Shown: positions 33,860 to 43,027 of the stretch, one piece after another
Numbering within the stretch: position 1 is the stretch's first letter
How the letters are laid out: every line of letters begins with the position of its first letter
From: a virus
Virus record (IMG/VR): IMGVR_UViG_3300025168_000047
Span: 1-64,000 of that record
Reading direction: 5' to 3' (one strand)
Length of the DNA stretch: 64,000 nt
Made by a program: the position numbers and the translations under genes
Notes under the pieces: model-generated
What the model was told of the DNA's origin: nothing
The model's database searches: none
What the model saw: the letters and a program-made list of their open reading frames with translations, nothing else

Positions 33860-36800
33860 TGAGTAATGCAGTACCACACGTATATGTGAAGCGAATTGTA
33901 GTCGAATCGTTAACTCGAAGTGCCTTGGACAACAGTTCTGAGCTTACTTTTGATTTGAACTTCTGTTTAAAGTTCCCATCAACTGCCAATCCTCTTGTAG
34001 CCGATGGCTTCTTCTCTCAACATGAGTTGATAAATATTTTTAAAGTGCTAGTTTTGGAAATCACCGATGCTGGCAACGACAATTTTCTTAAAGGTCTGGA
34101 CCCTCAAAAGGCAGCAATGAAAGCTTGGGAGTTCAAAGACACTGATTTCTTTAATTCATCTAGAGTTTTTACTGTTATAAACCCTAGGATTGCTTATGAT
34201 AGCGATGCCAACACTTATGAAGTAATATTTGAGACAGAAGAGAAGTTTAAAGTACAATCATCTAACCCACATTTGAGTTATATGTTTATACCTTATTTTG
34301 AATCGTGCCCAAAGCCAATTTTTGGAACTCCAACAGTGGAAAGAGTATTAGATCGCGGCAGAATTGTTGAAACAGCCTTCAAATTCTCTACAGCAGCCGG
34401 CAAAACATACTCCGGACCAGTGCACAAACACGGAAAAAAGTGGATGGCAGGCCCAAAACACACTTCTGCACCTCACGCAACCTTGATAGCTAAGGAAGTT
34501 CTTAACACCACAATCCAAGATTTAAGGATTTTAAACAGTCTGAACGGTATTTCGCTTGATACTTCTTATGAAAAAGCTGACAAAACAGCTTATTTTAGCG
34601 ATCTTCACCTATCAACAGCCACAACTGGCGAGGCAAGATACCTTTTTAGCATCGATTTCGACAAAATGGTTAAACATGCAGGTAAATACCCATGGCTACA
34701 GAAGCACGGTGCACTAACATCAAAGGCAAAAATCGATTCAATTCAGGTTTTGAGAAGAAGAAAGCCAAAACAAAAGGCAGAAACTAAGTTTGGAGCACCA
34801 AAATCAGCCCAAGATCAAGTTTATGCGTTCGATGAGAACAACTCTCAGTACGAAACAATCGCAGTATCCGCAGATACTTCCCCAAACAATCTAGCTAAAG
34901 GGTCATATGTCATTGAAACACACGAAGGTGAACCACAAGAGATAGGAAATATTAGAGAAATTGCTTTAAATTCCACAATTTCTGGCATAAGAACGTTTTC
35001 AGGAGTCGACTTCTCTATTTTAGAGGCTACATCCGGAAAATATGAGTATGGTGTCAAAATCGGAGTATCTGATCCAAGCACTGACCATTTACAAGAGAAA
35101 GTTACCTCGTTAAATAATGCAATTGCAGTATTGGAAGACTATTATGCAGAGGCTATCGGACACTTTGGAAAAGAAGTAAGTCAGAATTTCAACTATTTGA
35201 CAGGAAGATTTAGCCAATCGTTTATTCAAGACACCGATTCCCAAGCAATTCAGACAGCAATTCAAAATTATTTGCAAGTACTCACATCGATGGTAGACTT
35301 GGATATAAATGTTCAAACATATGGGCTAAAAATATATTCTATAATCAGTCCTATGACGGGTACCCCTGAGAATATTCAAAGAGCGTTGGCACCTATGAAG
35401 ATTTTTCAAACGAAACTTCAAAACTTGTTCGACGACCAGACTAAATCTGCTCAAAAAGGCGGCGAAGCTGGAACTAAAAACAGAAACACCGCAAAAGTCG
35501 GCACATCAACTTATGTTAGATGGTTCGACGAGGAGTATGACGCTTCAACTAGAGAAATAGGGTATGAATTTTATCAGCCAACCTCTAGAGAACTAACAGG
35601 GCCGGCAATTGTTAAATGGGCAGACTTTGAAAACACTGCTATAGCCCAAACATTATCTTTGTTTAAGAAGAGTGCACCATTTAAAATCACAAATGAGTTA
35701 AATCTAAATCCAGAATCTGCACAATATTCTTATTTAAAACCCCAAACTGTGTACTTAGGAGCTTCTAATCGTATTGAATTAGCTCCCGATCTGCCCTCTA
35801 GTACACATAATTACATTTATACGTCTATCCTTAAATCCAACAAGGGCTTGGATCTCCCCGGCGATTCATCAGAATATAATTCAAATAAGAAAAGCAAGTT
35901 TTCACCAAATAAAGAAAAATTAAGAAACTCACTTATACAGTTGTACGCGAAACAGGGCGTGACAGTTGAGTTGGACGGATTCAAAACCAAAAATGAAAAA
36001 GATTTAGAAAAAATGTTAATGGCCGGCGTTGTTGATGAACGACCTGCAAAATCCAACGGAAAGGTCAAATTAAAAGATAAGAACAAAGAAACCAAACAAA
36101 AATTATCAGAGACTAAAAGTTTGGAAAACGATAATACTAATCCAAATAACATTTTAATTAATTTGGTTCAAAATCAAGATTCCAAACCAGAACAGAAAAA
36201 AATTGATGTTTCCAAATACATGTTGCAGAATTCAAAATTAAAAATCACCCAAGATGCTTTTAATAGCTTACCAAATCAAATTAAAGCTTTGTTAACATAT
36301 TATACTTCAGATTTTAAAAACTTTGAAAAAAGATCCTCTACCACTTTGGACTCTTTCTCGGTACTTGATAGCAACCCGAATAAACATGTGGGACTTATGT
36401 ATCACAGTTTCTTTCATATTATGGAGGTTCAGGTTTTAAAAGGGTATGAAAATAGTCTTAATACTCCAATATTTGAAACACTAACTAAAAACAACTTAGT
36501 TTCAGGCAAAATGCTTTGCCGAATTCAACCTTCTACAAAGTTCAGAGAGCTTGTACCAAGTTATGATTTAAACTTTCCTGTGATTAATGATATATTCATT
36601 TTGGACGCAACTGGAGTTTCAATGCCTGAGCAAGTTACAGAGAGACCGATTAGCAACAAACAAAATGAAGAAGTAGCTAGCCAAAGCACGTCTTCCAGAG
36701 CTAGCTTTGACTTAGAATTAAATGCACCGGCAGATGTCGCAACAGGCTATGAATACGCCGAGTCTAAAATTTCAAATACTAAGAAGAAAGTTCCAAGCTT

Positions 36801-36885
36801 CGACAAGGTTCAATTTGATAATCCGGTAAATACTGGCCCAATGCCACAAACCGGCGGCCCGGGCACGCTCGGAGGAGGATACTAA
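33859..36885 (+). CDS. large virion protein (1008 aa), GGGY ending
   Basis: I chose the ATG at 33859, which overlaps the previous stop (TAATG); a TTG two codons earlier is less likely. The product begins MSNAVPHVYVKRIVVESLTR. Residues about 410-530 are helical, and residues about 665-770 are rich in lysine, asparagine and glutamate. The C-terminal 20 residues are glycine- and proline-rich and end GGPGTLGGGY. I do not recognise a family. It stands between two similar-sized structural genes and shares the tyrosine-terminated glycine tail with both the 3586-aa and the 1296-aa proteins, which points to joint assembly. Confidence 0.55.
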   Translation: MSNAVPHVYVKRIVVESLTRSALDNSSELTFDLNFCLKFPSTANPLVADGFFSQHELINIFKVLVLEITDAGNDNFLKGLDPQKAAMKAWEFKDTDFFNSSRVFTVINPRIAYDSDANTYEVIFETEEKFKVQSSNPHLSYMFIPYFESCPKPIFGTPTVERVLDRGRIVETAFKFSTAAGKTYSGPVHKHGKKWMAGPKHTSAPHATLIAKEVLNTTIQDLRILNSLNGISLDTSYEKADKTAYFSDLHLSTATTGEARYLFSIDFDKMVKHAGKYPWLQKHGALTSKAKIDSIQVLRRRKPKQKAETKFGAPKSAQDQVYAFDENNSQYETIAVSADTSPNNLAKGSYVIETHEGEPQEIGNIREIALNSTISGIRTFSGVDFSILEATSGKYEYGVKIGVSDPSTDHLQEKVTSLNNAIAVLEDYYAEAIGHFGKEVSQNFNYLTGRFSQSFIQDTDSQAIQTAIQNYLQVLTSMVDLDINVQTYGLKIYSIISPMTGTPENIQRALAPMKIFQTKLQNLFDDQTKSAQKGGEAGTKNRNTAKVGTSTYVRWFDEEYDASTREIGYEFYQPTSRELTGPAIVKWADFENTAIAQTLSLFKKSAPFKITNELNLNPESAQYSYLKPQTVYLGASNRIELAPDLPSSTHNYIYTSILKSNKGLDLPGDSSEYNSNKKSKFSPNKEKLRNSLIQLYAKQGVTVELDGFKTKNEKDLEKMLMAGVVDERPAKSNGKVKLKDKNKETKQKLSETKSLENDNTNPNNILINLVQNQDSKPEQKKIDVSKYMLQNSKLKITQDAFNSLPNQIKALLTYYTSDFKNFEKRSSTTLDSFSVLDSNPNKHVGLMYHSFFHIMEVQVLKGYENSLNTPIFETLTKNNLVSGKMLCRIQPSTKFRELVPSYDLNFPVINDIFILDATGVSMPEQVTERPISNKQNEEVASQSTSSRASFDLELNAPADVATGYEYAESKISNTKKKVPSFDKVQFDNPVNTGPMPQTGGPGTLGGGY

Positions 36886-36886
36886 A

Positions 36887-39800
36887 ATGGTTAACAACAA
36901 GTTTGGCCCACCCGGCCCACCAAATCAACCGCCACCGCCTCAAGGTGGCACAAGTAATATCGAGACAGATCCTGATGCGCAGGGAGTCCCACAAATGGGC
37001 CAACCCGGAGGAACTGAAAACGACCCCTCTAATACAAACCCGAATGCTTCTGCCGCAGGGAGCACAGACGAGACTGGTGGAAAAGCTGCTGGAAAAACAA
37101 CAGGGCTTACTTTCCCCCCCGGAAACGGCTCAACGTATACTAATGACAATATATCGAATGCCGAATCCCCTTTACAGAAGCACTCTGATAAAATCCCCGG
37201 TGGATTTAAAGAGTCTGCAAAAGAGATGGTCGCGAAAGAACTCCAACAAATGCAAGAAGTGGAGCTTAAATGGGCCGAATTACAATCAGTAAATCTAGGT
37301 GAGATTCAACCACAAAATTATAAAGCATGCGGTGGTTATATAGGCAAAGAGGTCTTTTATGGCTTCCCACCAAGAGCTTTCTTGGGAAAAGCTGTCCCGG
37401 GATTAGGGATGCAGGAGATGTGGGCAGAGTTAACTACTCAAAAAACAGACCCCAACTCAGACGTGATCAGAGAATCTTTGGGAAAAATATGGACACCATT
37501 CGCCCCAATCGATGCAGTAGAAGAAGAGGTGTCCAATTTGGAAGATCGAATTGTCTATGCACAGCATCCAAAAGGTAAAGCTGCAGAATTTATAACTGCC
37601 GCCAATTCGGATGAAATATTTAACTACTCTTTTCCAAAAGAAATCATTGAAGGTGGAATTCCTTATGGAGATGCAACACAGACCACCTATTTTGTACCTC
37701 AAAAGAACAATTTAGATAGTGCAAAGAACTTTTCTTTTATTGATAAAACAGGTAGATTGGTTAATAAAGAAACAATTGTATTGTGGACAACAAAAAATCC
37801 ATCTCAAGTTGATCGCACACAGCTTGGACTTGATGCTTTCTCAAATTTCGAGTTCAAACCGATGGTTGAAAAGATTATGACTGATCAATCCACCGGATGG
37901 AGAGCCAGAAAGAAACAAGATCACTTCTTCTTATATACGAAACCGTACGAGACAGGAGATCCCAAGGCACCAAATATCAACAACCACTTGCACGTCAATC
38001 AGAAATCTAATTACAATTTTTATTTAAAAGGTTTTGAAGAAGCAATTCAGTCAGAAGCTGTAGCTGAATCTATTTTGCCTAGCCTTCTTGTGACCGGCAT
38101 TGAAGAAGCCATGCCTTCAACCGAAGATATTCTTGTACAAGGGCAGTTCGGAAATTTAGTTAACTATAATCACGATCTGGTATCCGATACTCACGATTTT
38201 GTAACTATGGGCGGCCTAGTAGAGGACGTGTTTATCGATGTTTTGGACAAAGACGAATCCAAAAAAGCTTATTCCAACGTCAGCAACAGTAAGACAGAGT
38301 TGGATAGGGGACAATATTTTGTTAAATGGACTGACGCATTGAAGCTTAAAAGTGGCAATTCTAAAAGAACCGAATTAAGTAACAAATACAGTACACAAAT
38401 AATCCTGCAAGGCGGGAACTATTTTATGAATGATTTCGTAACTCGAAAAACTCAGTTCCCAATGAACAACACTCTAAGTATTGCATGCCCTCAGTCTCCA
38501 GCAAACTTGGCATCCCCTTGTCCAGACGGCGCATTCACCAAATTAGTTGACCTGCTTGACTTCTACGATCTGAGATATCCCGTTTTTAAGACAATCTCTC
38601 AGGTCGCAAATGGAGGACAGCCACCGATTGAAGATGCTACAATTGGCAACTTCGTTGAATCGAGCCGCTTTGATATGTACAATTACACCGCTAAGCAGAG
38701 ACTGACAGGCCCCGAAGTCGGCGGCTTGACACAACCTTTTGTAACATATCCAGCAATTAATTTTTATAGTAGTTATGTTCCGTCAGGCGTCAAAGATTTT
38801 GCAGGCGAGATTTATCCACATGACTGGATCGATATGTTCGCGCAAAAAGGCTCTAGTCTCTTTAATTCAACAGAGGGCTTGGTAGCTTCCCCAACAAATT
38901 CAGATATTACATTTGGATATAGTTTTACCAAAGACAACTATGCTCCAACATCAGTTAATCGAATTGCGAGAGTTACAAAAGTTAAAGAAGCTTTGAACGA
39001 TATGCTAGCCGAGAAAACCAGAAGCTATAGAGAAATTTTAGAAGGTAAAGTAGCTTGCACAGAATATGTTGGTTTCCGAGTAGAAAAAATTGGAATTACA
39101 GAGAACGCCGAAGGAGAGGAAGCGGAAACTGTATTGCAGAATTACTTGTTACCTTATCCAAAAGAGACAGTATTAGAATTTGTTGATACACAAGTAAAAT
39201 ACAACAAAGGTTACAAATATAAAATATATGCTTATTTAGCTATCTTTGGCACAGAGTATGAGTATCATTTCCCTCAAGCAGCCGCCGTTCCTTTCGAAGG
39301 ATTAGACGAAGAAGATAAGCTTGATTACTGGTCTGATAAAATCTCTCACGAGCCAAGTCCAGATGAATATGAAGACGAAGAGGTTGACAACGCTGAGTTT
39401 GAAGGTCTTTCAGAAGCATATGGCGGTGGAGATTTCACTCCGGGTGCCATCGGCGCTAAGGTGATGGGAGCGATGAACAACTTAAATGACGCTATGCAGG
39501 AAATGCAAAACGCGGCTAACAATGTAGATAAGTTAGAACAAACTCAAAATCAAGCAGCCCCACCATTGCCAATGAGTTCCAAAGGATTAACGCAAATTAA
39601 GCAGCCTGTAAGAATGAATCAAGGCGGCGATAATGTTTATGCTCTTTTCCTTGATGTGATTTCTAGACCGTCACTGAAGATTGTTGAGATTCCATATTAT
39701 GATACACCAGTCCTCAGAGTTATGGATCGTCCGCCAATCGCACCAAACGTGGAGATCATTCCATACAGAGGAAAGAACGACAACTATTTGATCAACTTAG

Positions 39801-40777
39801 AACAAGGAATAGGTAAGCAGTTAGCTGTGCCACAGCCTATCTTCCCAGAAGATGCCGGCCTGTTCTATAAACAGTATGAGGCACAATACCCATCTTTGAC
39901 CGATTCTCCGGCAGCAGTATATCTAGCTGGCGGATTGGCAGCATTGTCCGGCCAACAGGTGCCATCTGATGTTAGTGTTATCGAAACGATTCGCGACATC
40001 TTTACAGAGAAGCCAATAGAATATAGTAACGACGATCCTCCAGCCACTTATCAAATTTTTAGATTGGAGTCTGCGCCCACTTCTTATTTAGATTTCGCAA
40101 ACGGCGATTATTTAGAAATTGAGTCTAATGGAGTAACATCTGTCTCATTCAGGCCCGGAGAGATGGGAAGAATCCGTCCAAATAAGAAATATTACTACAC
40201 TTTTAGAACATTAGATATTCATGGCCAAATTTCAAACCCAACTCAGATCTATGAAGTTCTGTTAGTAGATGACTCCGGAGCCGTTTATTTAGATGTAAGA
40301 GGTTATGAATTTCCGAAAGCTGAAAGAAACTATAAAAAAGGCTTGAAGAGATTCTTGAGCGTTGCGCCAACTATGGAGCAGACTGCTTGGACTCCAAAAA
40401 CAAATTCAGACGGAGAAATTGAAAGATACCAAAGCAAAGATGTAAAGATTGGTAGAGAAGAGGGTTCCTTATTCGACAGCGGAAAGAAATATAAAATAAG
40501 AGTGACGTCAAAGAAAACTGGCCGAAAGATAGATTTCAACTTAAAGTTCATAACATCAAGCAAGATGACACCAGAAGAAATCGAAGCGTTCTGGAAACAA
40601 CCTCTTTCAGGAATTGAAGCAGCTAAACAAGCTTTGGAAGACTCGGTAGAAAATGTACAGGCGGCAACTGAAGGGATTCAAAATGTAATATCAAATGCAG
40701 CCGCCTCATTGGGCCTTCCTCCTCTTGGCGGAAGCTCTGGAAACGGTGGTGGAGGTTCCACCGGTGGAAATTATTAA
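36887..40777 (+). CDS. large virion protein (1296 aa), proline-rich start and GGNY ending
   Basis: GGAGG precedes the ATG. The first 100 residues are low-complexity and rich in P, G, N and T (PPGPPNQPPPPQGG). Two later stretches look like fibronectin-III-type beta sandwiches: near residues 720-790 (KYNKGYKYKIYAYLAIFGTE) and near 1045-1130 (ATYQIFRLESAPTSY; then KKYYYTFRTLDIHGQISNP). A short helical region with alternating asparagines (about 865-890) may be a trimeric coil. The end is GNGGGGSTGGNY. No enzymatic motif is seen. The features suit an elongated tail appendage or fibre-holder; this is inference from composition and neighbours. Confidence 0.55.
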   Translation: MVNNKFGPPGPPNQPPPPQGGTSNIETDPDAQGVPQMGQPGGTENDPSNTNPNASAAGSTDETGGKAAGKTTGLTFPPGNGSTYTNDNISNAESPLQKHSDKIPGGFKESAKEMVAKELQQMQEVELKWAELQSVNLGEIQPQNYKACGGYIGKEVFYGFPPRAFLGKAVPGLGMQEMWAELTTQKTDPNSDVIRESLGKIWTPFAPIDAVEEEVSNLEDRIVYAQHPKGKAAEFITAANSDEIFNYSFPKEIIEGGIPYGDATQTTYFVPQKNNLDSAKNFSFIDKTGRLVNKETIVLWTTKNPSQVDRTQLGLDAFSNFEFKPMVEKIMTDQSTGWRARKKQDHFFLYTKPYETGDPKAPNINNHLHVNQKSNYNFYLKGFEEAIQSEAVAESILPSLLVTGIEEAMPSTEDILVQGQFGNLVNYNHDLVSDTHDFVTMGGLVEDVFIDVLDKDESKKAYSNVSNSKTELDRGQYFVKWTDALKLKSGNSKRTELSNKYSTQIILQGGNYFMNDFVTRKTQFPMNNTLSIACPQSPANLASPCPDGAFTKLVDLLDFYDLRYPVFKTISQVANGGQPPIEDATIGNFVESSRFDMYNYTAKQRLTGPEVGGLTQPFVTYPAINFYSSYVPSGVKDFAGEIYPHDWIDMFAQKGSSLFNSTEGLVASPTNSDITFGYSFTKDNYAPTSVNRIARVTKVKEALNDMLAEKTRSYREILEGKVACTEYVGFRVEKIGITENAEGEEAETVLQNYLLPYPKETVLEFVDTQVKYNKGYKYKIYAYLAIFGTEYEYHFPQAAAVPFEGLDEEDKLDYWSDKISHEPSPDEYEDEEVDNAEFEGLSEAYGGGDFTPGAIGAKVMGAMNNLNDAMQEMQNAANNVDKLEQTQNQAAPPLPMSSKGLTQIKQPVRMNQGGDNVYALFLDVISRPSLKIVEIPYYDTPVLRVMDRPPIAPNVEIIPYRGKNDNYLINLEQGIGKQLAVPQPIFPEDAGLFYKQYEAQYPSLTDSPAAVYLAGGLAALSGQQVPSDVSVIETIRDIFTEKPIEYSNDDPPATYQIFRLESAPTSYLDFANGDYLEIESNGVTSVSFRPGEMGRIRPNKKYYYTFRTLDIHGQISNPTQIYEVLLVDDSGAVYLDVRGYEFPKAERNYKKGLKRFLSVAPTMEQTAWTPKTNSDGEIERYQSKDVKIGREEGSLFDSGKKYKIRVTSKKTGRKIDFNLKFITSSKMTPEEIEAFWKQPLSGIEAAKQALEDSVENVQAATEGIQNVISNAAASLGLPPLGGSSGNGGGGSTGGNY

Positions 40778-40850
40778 TATGAATGTGAATAAAAAGCATA
40801 TTCCATTACAGCAAACTACTTATTTTGTGTTAAAGTAAGGAAATTATAGC

Positions 40851-40858
40851 ACTATTTA
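40851..40858 (+). promoter_or_regulatory. candidate late promoter element ACTATTTA
   Basis: ACTATTTAGATAAAC lies in the 100-base gap before the structural gene at 40878, with the element ending 19 bases from the ATG. The same eight bases occur before 50563, 54534 and 58585. This spacing would give a leader of usual length if transcription starts a few bases downstream, as at T4 late promoters. The remainder of the gap is AT-rich and holds only a weak 6-bp inverted repeat at 40776-40802. Confidence 0.4.
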
Positions 40859-40877
40859 GATAAACGGAGATTTAACT

Positions 40878-41864
40878 ATGGGATTTTTGGATAACAGCGG
40901 CGATATTATTTTAGATGCCGTGTTAACTGACACAGGAAGAATGAGATTGGCAAGAGGCGATGGCTCTTTTAAAATTGTCAAGTTCGCTCTTAGCGATGAT
41001 GAAATCAACTACGAACTTTATAGAAACAGTAACCATGCAAATGGTGCTCACCCTAGCGGTTCTGCTTACTACGACTTGGATATTTTGCAAACTCCTGTTT
41101 TAGAAGCTTTCACGAACAATACATCGTTAATGAAGTCCAAGCTCGTTTCAATCCCCAGAACAAATCTTTTGTATCTTCCGATCCTAAAGCTTAATGAAAC
41201 TCGCGGTGACCTCACTAGAAATGCTACTGCTGCACAAGCAAACGGATTTTTTGTGATCGCAGTAGACTCAGATACAACCCGAGCCCACGACGCTAGCACA
41301 AACGCTGGTCTTTTTGAGACCACAAACGGTACCATCAACGGTATCACCGGCGACGGTGCGATTATTAGAGTTGATCAAGGTTTGGACACTGCAGATATTT
41401 CTCCACGTCGCGATCTAGATGCAGACTTAGTTGAGACACAATTTATTATTGAGATGGATAACAGACTAGGTTCTCTTGTTCCTTCTTCAGCAACATCTCG
41501 ACGAGCCGCAGCGCCCGCAACACCAGCATTTATCGATGACGATAACATTGCTGCATATAATCTTTCTCTTAGAACCGATACTGCTTTCGTGACTAGAAAC
41601 ACAAGCAAGGAAACAAAAGGCTCTGGAACACCAGAGACTCTAGAGGGTCCAAGAGGAACAACTTTCCAATTCAAAATCAAATCTTCAGTACAACTGCAAG
41701 ATGGAAACAAACTGTTCGAGAAAATTGGTGTAATGAATGCGTCTTGGACGCCTACCGGCGTAGCAGCTATGACTGTTCACTACATTGATACAATAGTACG
41801 TGTATCCGGCGGAACAACAGGATATAGAATCGACATTCCAGTTAGATTTATTAAAAAGGCATAA
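40878..41864 (+). CDS. conserved virion protein B (N-terminal LD..LT..G motif)
   Basis: A 328-residue protein starting MGFLDNSGDIILDAVLTDTG, preceded by CGGAG. Its first 45 residues resemble those of the protein at 32870 (shared M-x-F-x-D, LD, LT, G, A..D..I.Y positions). The C-terminal half is beta-rich with a conserved-looking IGVMNASWTPTGVAAMTVHY. No catalytic motif or membrane segment. This is the first gene after a gap and has its own candidate promoter element, so it may begin a transcription unit with the following two structural genes. Similar openings occur in virion genes of other large phages, but I cannot assign a T4 equivalent. Confidence 0.55.
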   Translation: MGFLDNSGDIILDAVLTDTGRMRLARGDGSFKIVKFALSDDEINYELYRNSNHANGAHPSGSAYYDLDILQTPVLEAFTNNTSLMKSKLVSIPRTNLLYLPILKLNETRGDLTRNATAAQANGFFVIAVDSDTTRAHDASTNAGLFETTNGTINGITGDGAIIRVDQGLDTADISPRRDLDADLVETQFIIEMDNRLGSLVPSSATSRRAAAPATPAFIDDDNIAAYNLSLRTDTAFVTRNTSKETKGSGTPETLEGPRGTTFQFKIKSSVQLQDGNKLFEKIGVMNASWTPTGVAAMTVHYIDTIVRVSGGTTGYRIDIPVRFIKKA

Positions 41865-41876
41865 TAGGTAAAAAAC

Positions 41877-43001
41877 ATGGCAACACAATTTAAAGCAATT
41901 GGCAATAATGATGTAACTAAGACGAAAACGCTTATTCATGAAGCGATTCCTCTTACAGGAACATTAGTTTCGGGAACTTATGGCAAAGCGCCATATGCAG
42001 GCTTAGGTAGCGAAAGAAACATTAAGAACTTTTCCCATGGAATGTTCCAATCTGTTTTTGACTATCCACACCTTAGCTCTTCCGCTAATCATCTTTTCGA
42101 CGTTACATTTGGTTACAACACTAATTCACCAATGTCGGGAACATCGGCGAGAGTTCAACAAGAGAAAAAGATTAACATCTACAATCAGATGGCTCAGGTT
42201 CTCATGGGACACGACATTACTGGTGGGATTAAAAACTTTACTTGGGGGCCAAATGGTAAAGAAATGAACTCTTGTTTCTTTGTCAACTTCTCCCGCTTGT
42301 TAACAAAAGACGAGATTAAAAAAGGTTCCTTCGAAATGCTTATTGGTACAGGTTCTGCTGCTGAGCCGTTTGGTGATACCACCACTGGTGCCGGCGGCCT
42401 AGGCTTCACTGTTGTTAAGCGACCAGCTTCTGCAGCAGGTATTGACAGCTTTTACACAGATTCTCCAGCCGGAGAGTATGCGTTACTGTCTTCATCAAAA
42501 AACCAAAATGCTGGATTACTTTTTTATCAAGCAGGGATCGCAGTTCTTACATCTTCTCTTTTGATCGCTCAATCGGGAAATGCAAACTTCACCCCAGCCG
42601 CAGCAGGAATCCTTCAGCTTTCCGGTGCAGCTTGGAACACCACCGTAGGCGGTGCTGAAATGATTCAGGCAATTATGACCGGATCTTCGATTACAGCTTC
42701 CTGTAATGAGTTCCGACACCGTTTGAAGAATGTTAAGTTCAACAACACAACCGAACTGCACTCTACAATATACTATATCCGTGCTCACCACAACGAGTTC
42801 AACTATAGTGGAAATCCAACATACCTTTCTGGATCTAAGATTCGTGTGAAAACTTCAACGACAGAAGAACCAGTATCGTATATCACAACTGTTGGTATGT
42901 ATTCTGCAGATAATGAGCTTATGGCTGTTGCAAAACTTTCTGAGCCGATTAAGAAGACACCAAACACGGATCTAACGTTACGTGTTAGACTGGACTATTA
43001 G
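41877..43001 (+). CDS. virion protein, paralogue of its downstream neighbour
   Basis: A 374-residue protein (MATQFKAIGNNDVTKTKTLI). Its last 30 residues, YITTVGMYSADNELMAVAKL then SEPIKKTPNTDLTLRVRLDY, match the end of the next gene's product (YISQVGIYDESRNLIGIAKL then ANPIKKTEQREYTFKLKLDI). Both proteins also have a beta-rich, serine-rich core and an HN(E/S)..Y(S)GNPTYLSG / HSNNPTFISG segment at comparable positions. They are therefore likely diverged copies of one structural fold. Location and repetition suggest baseplate, neck or appendage subunits. No specific T4 counterpart is recognised and no enzyme motif is present. Confidence 0.58.
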   Translation: MATQFKAIGNNDVTKTKTLIHEAIPLTGTLVSGTYGKAPYAGLGSERNIKNFSHGMFQSVFDYPHLSSSANHLFDVTFGYNTNSPMSGTSARVQQEKKINIYNQMAQVLMGHDITGGIKNFTWGPNGKEMNSCFFVNFSRLLTKDEIKKGSFEMLIGTGSAAEPFGDTTTGAGGLGFTVVKRPASAAGIDSFYTDSPAGEYALLSSSKNQNAGLLFYQAGIAVLTSSLLIAQSGNANFTPAAAGILQLSGAAWNTTVGGAEMIQAIMTGSSITASCNEFRHRLKNVKFNNTTELHSTIYYIRAHHNEFNYSGNPTYLSGSKIRVKTSTTEEPVSYITTVGMYSADNELMAVAKLSEPIKKTPNTDLTLRVRLDY

Positions 43002-43017
43002 AGGCATACTCCTCTAA
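42998..43017 (+). other. perfect hairpin between paralogous structural genes
   Basis: TTAGAGG and CCTCTAA form a perfect 7-bp stem around the loop CATACT. The hairpin includes the stop codon of the upstream gene and lies just before GGGAG, the ribosome site of the gene at 43028. A second 6-bp hairpin, TCTAAC/GTTAGA, lies inside the coding end at 42971-42989. No T-run follows, so it is not a standard terminator; RNA processing or modulation of the downstream start is possible. Confidence 0.5.
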
Positions 43018-43027
43018 GGGAGATAAT

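Noticed and set aside
40776-40802. AATATG/CATATT inverted repeat as a terminator
   Set aside because: Only six AT-rich base pairs, a 15-base loop and no T-run; too weak.
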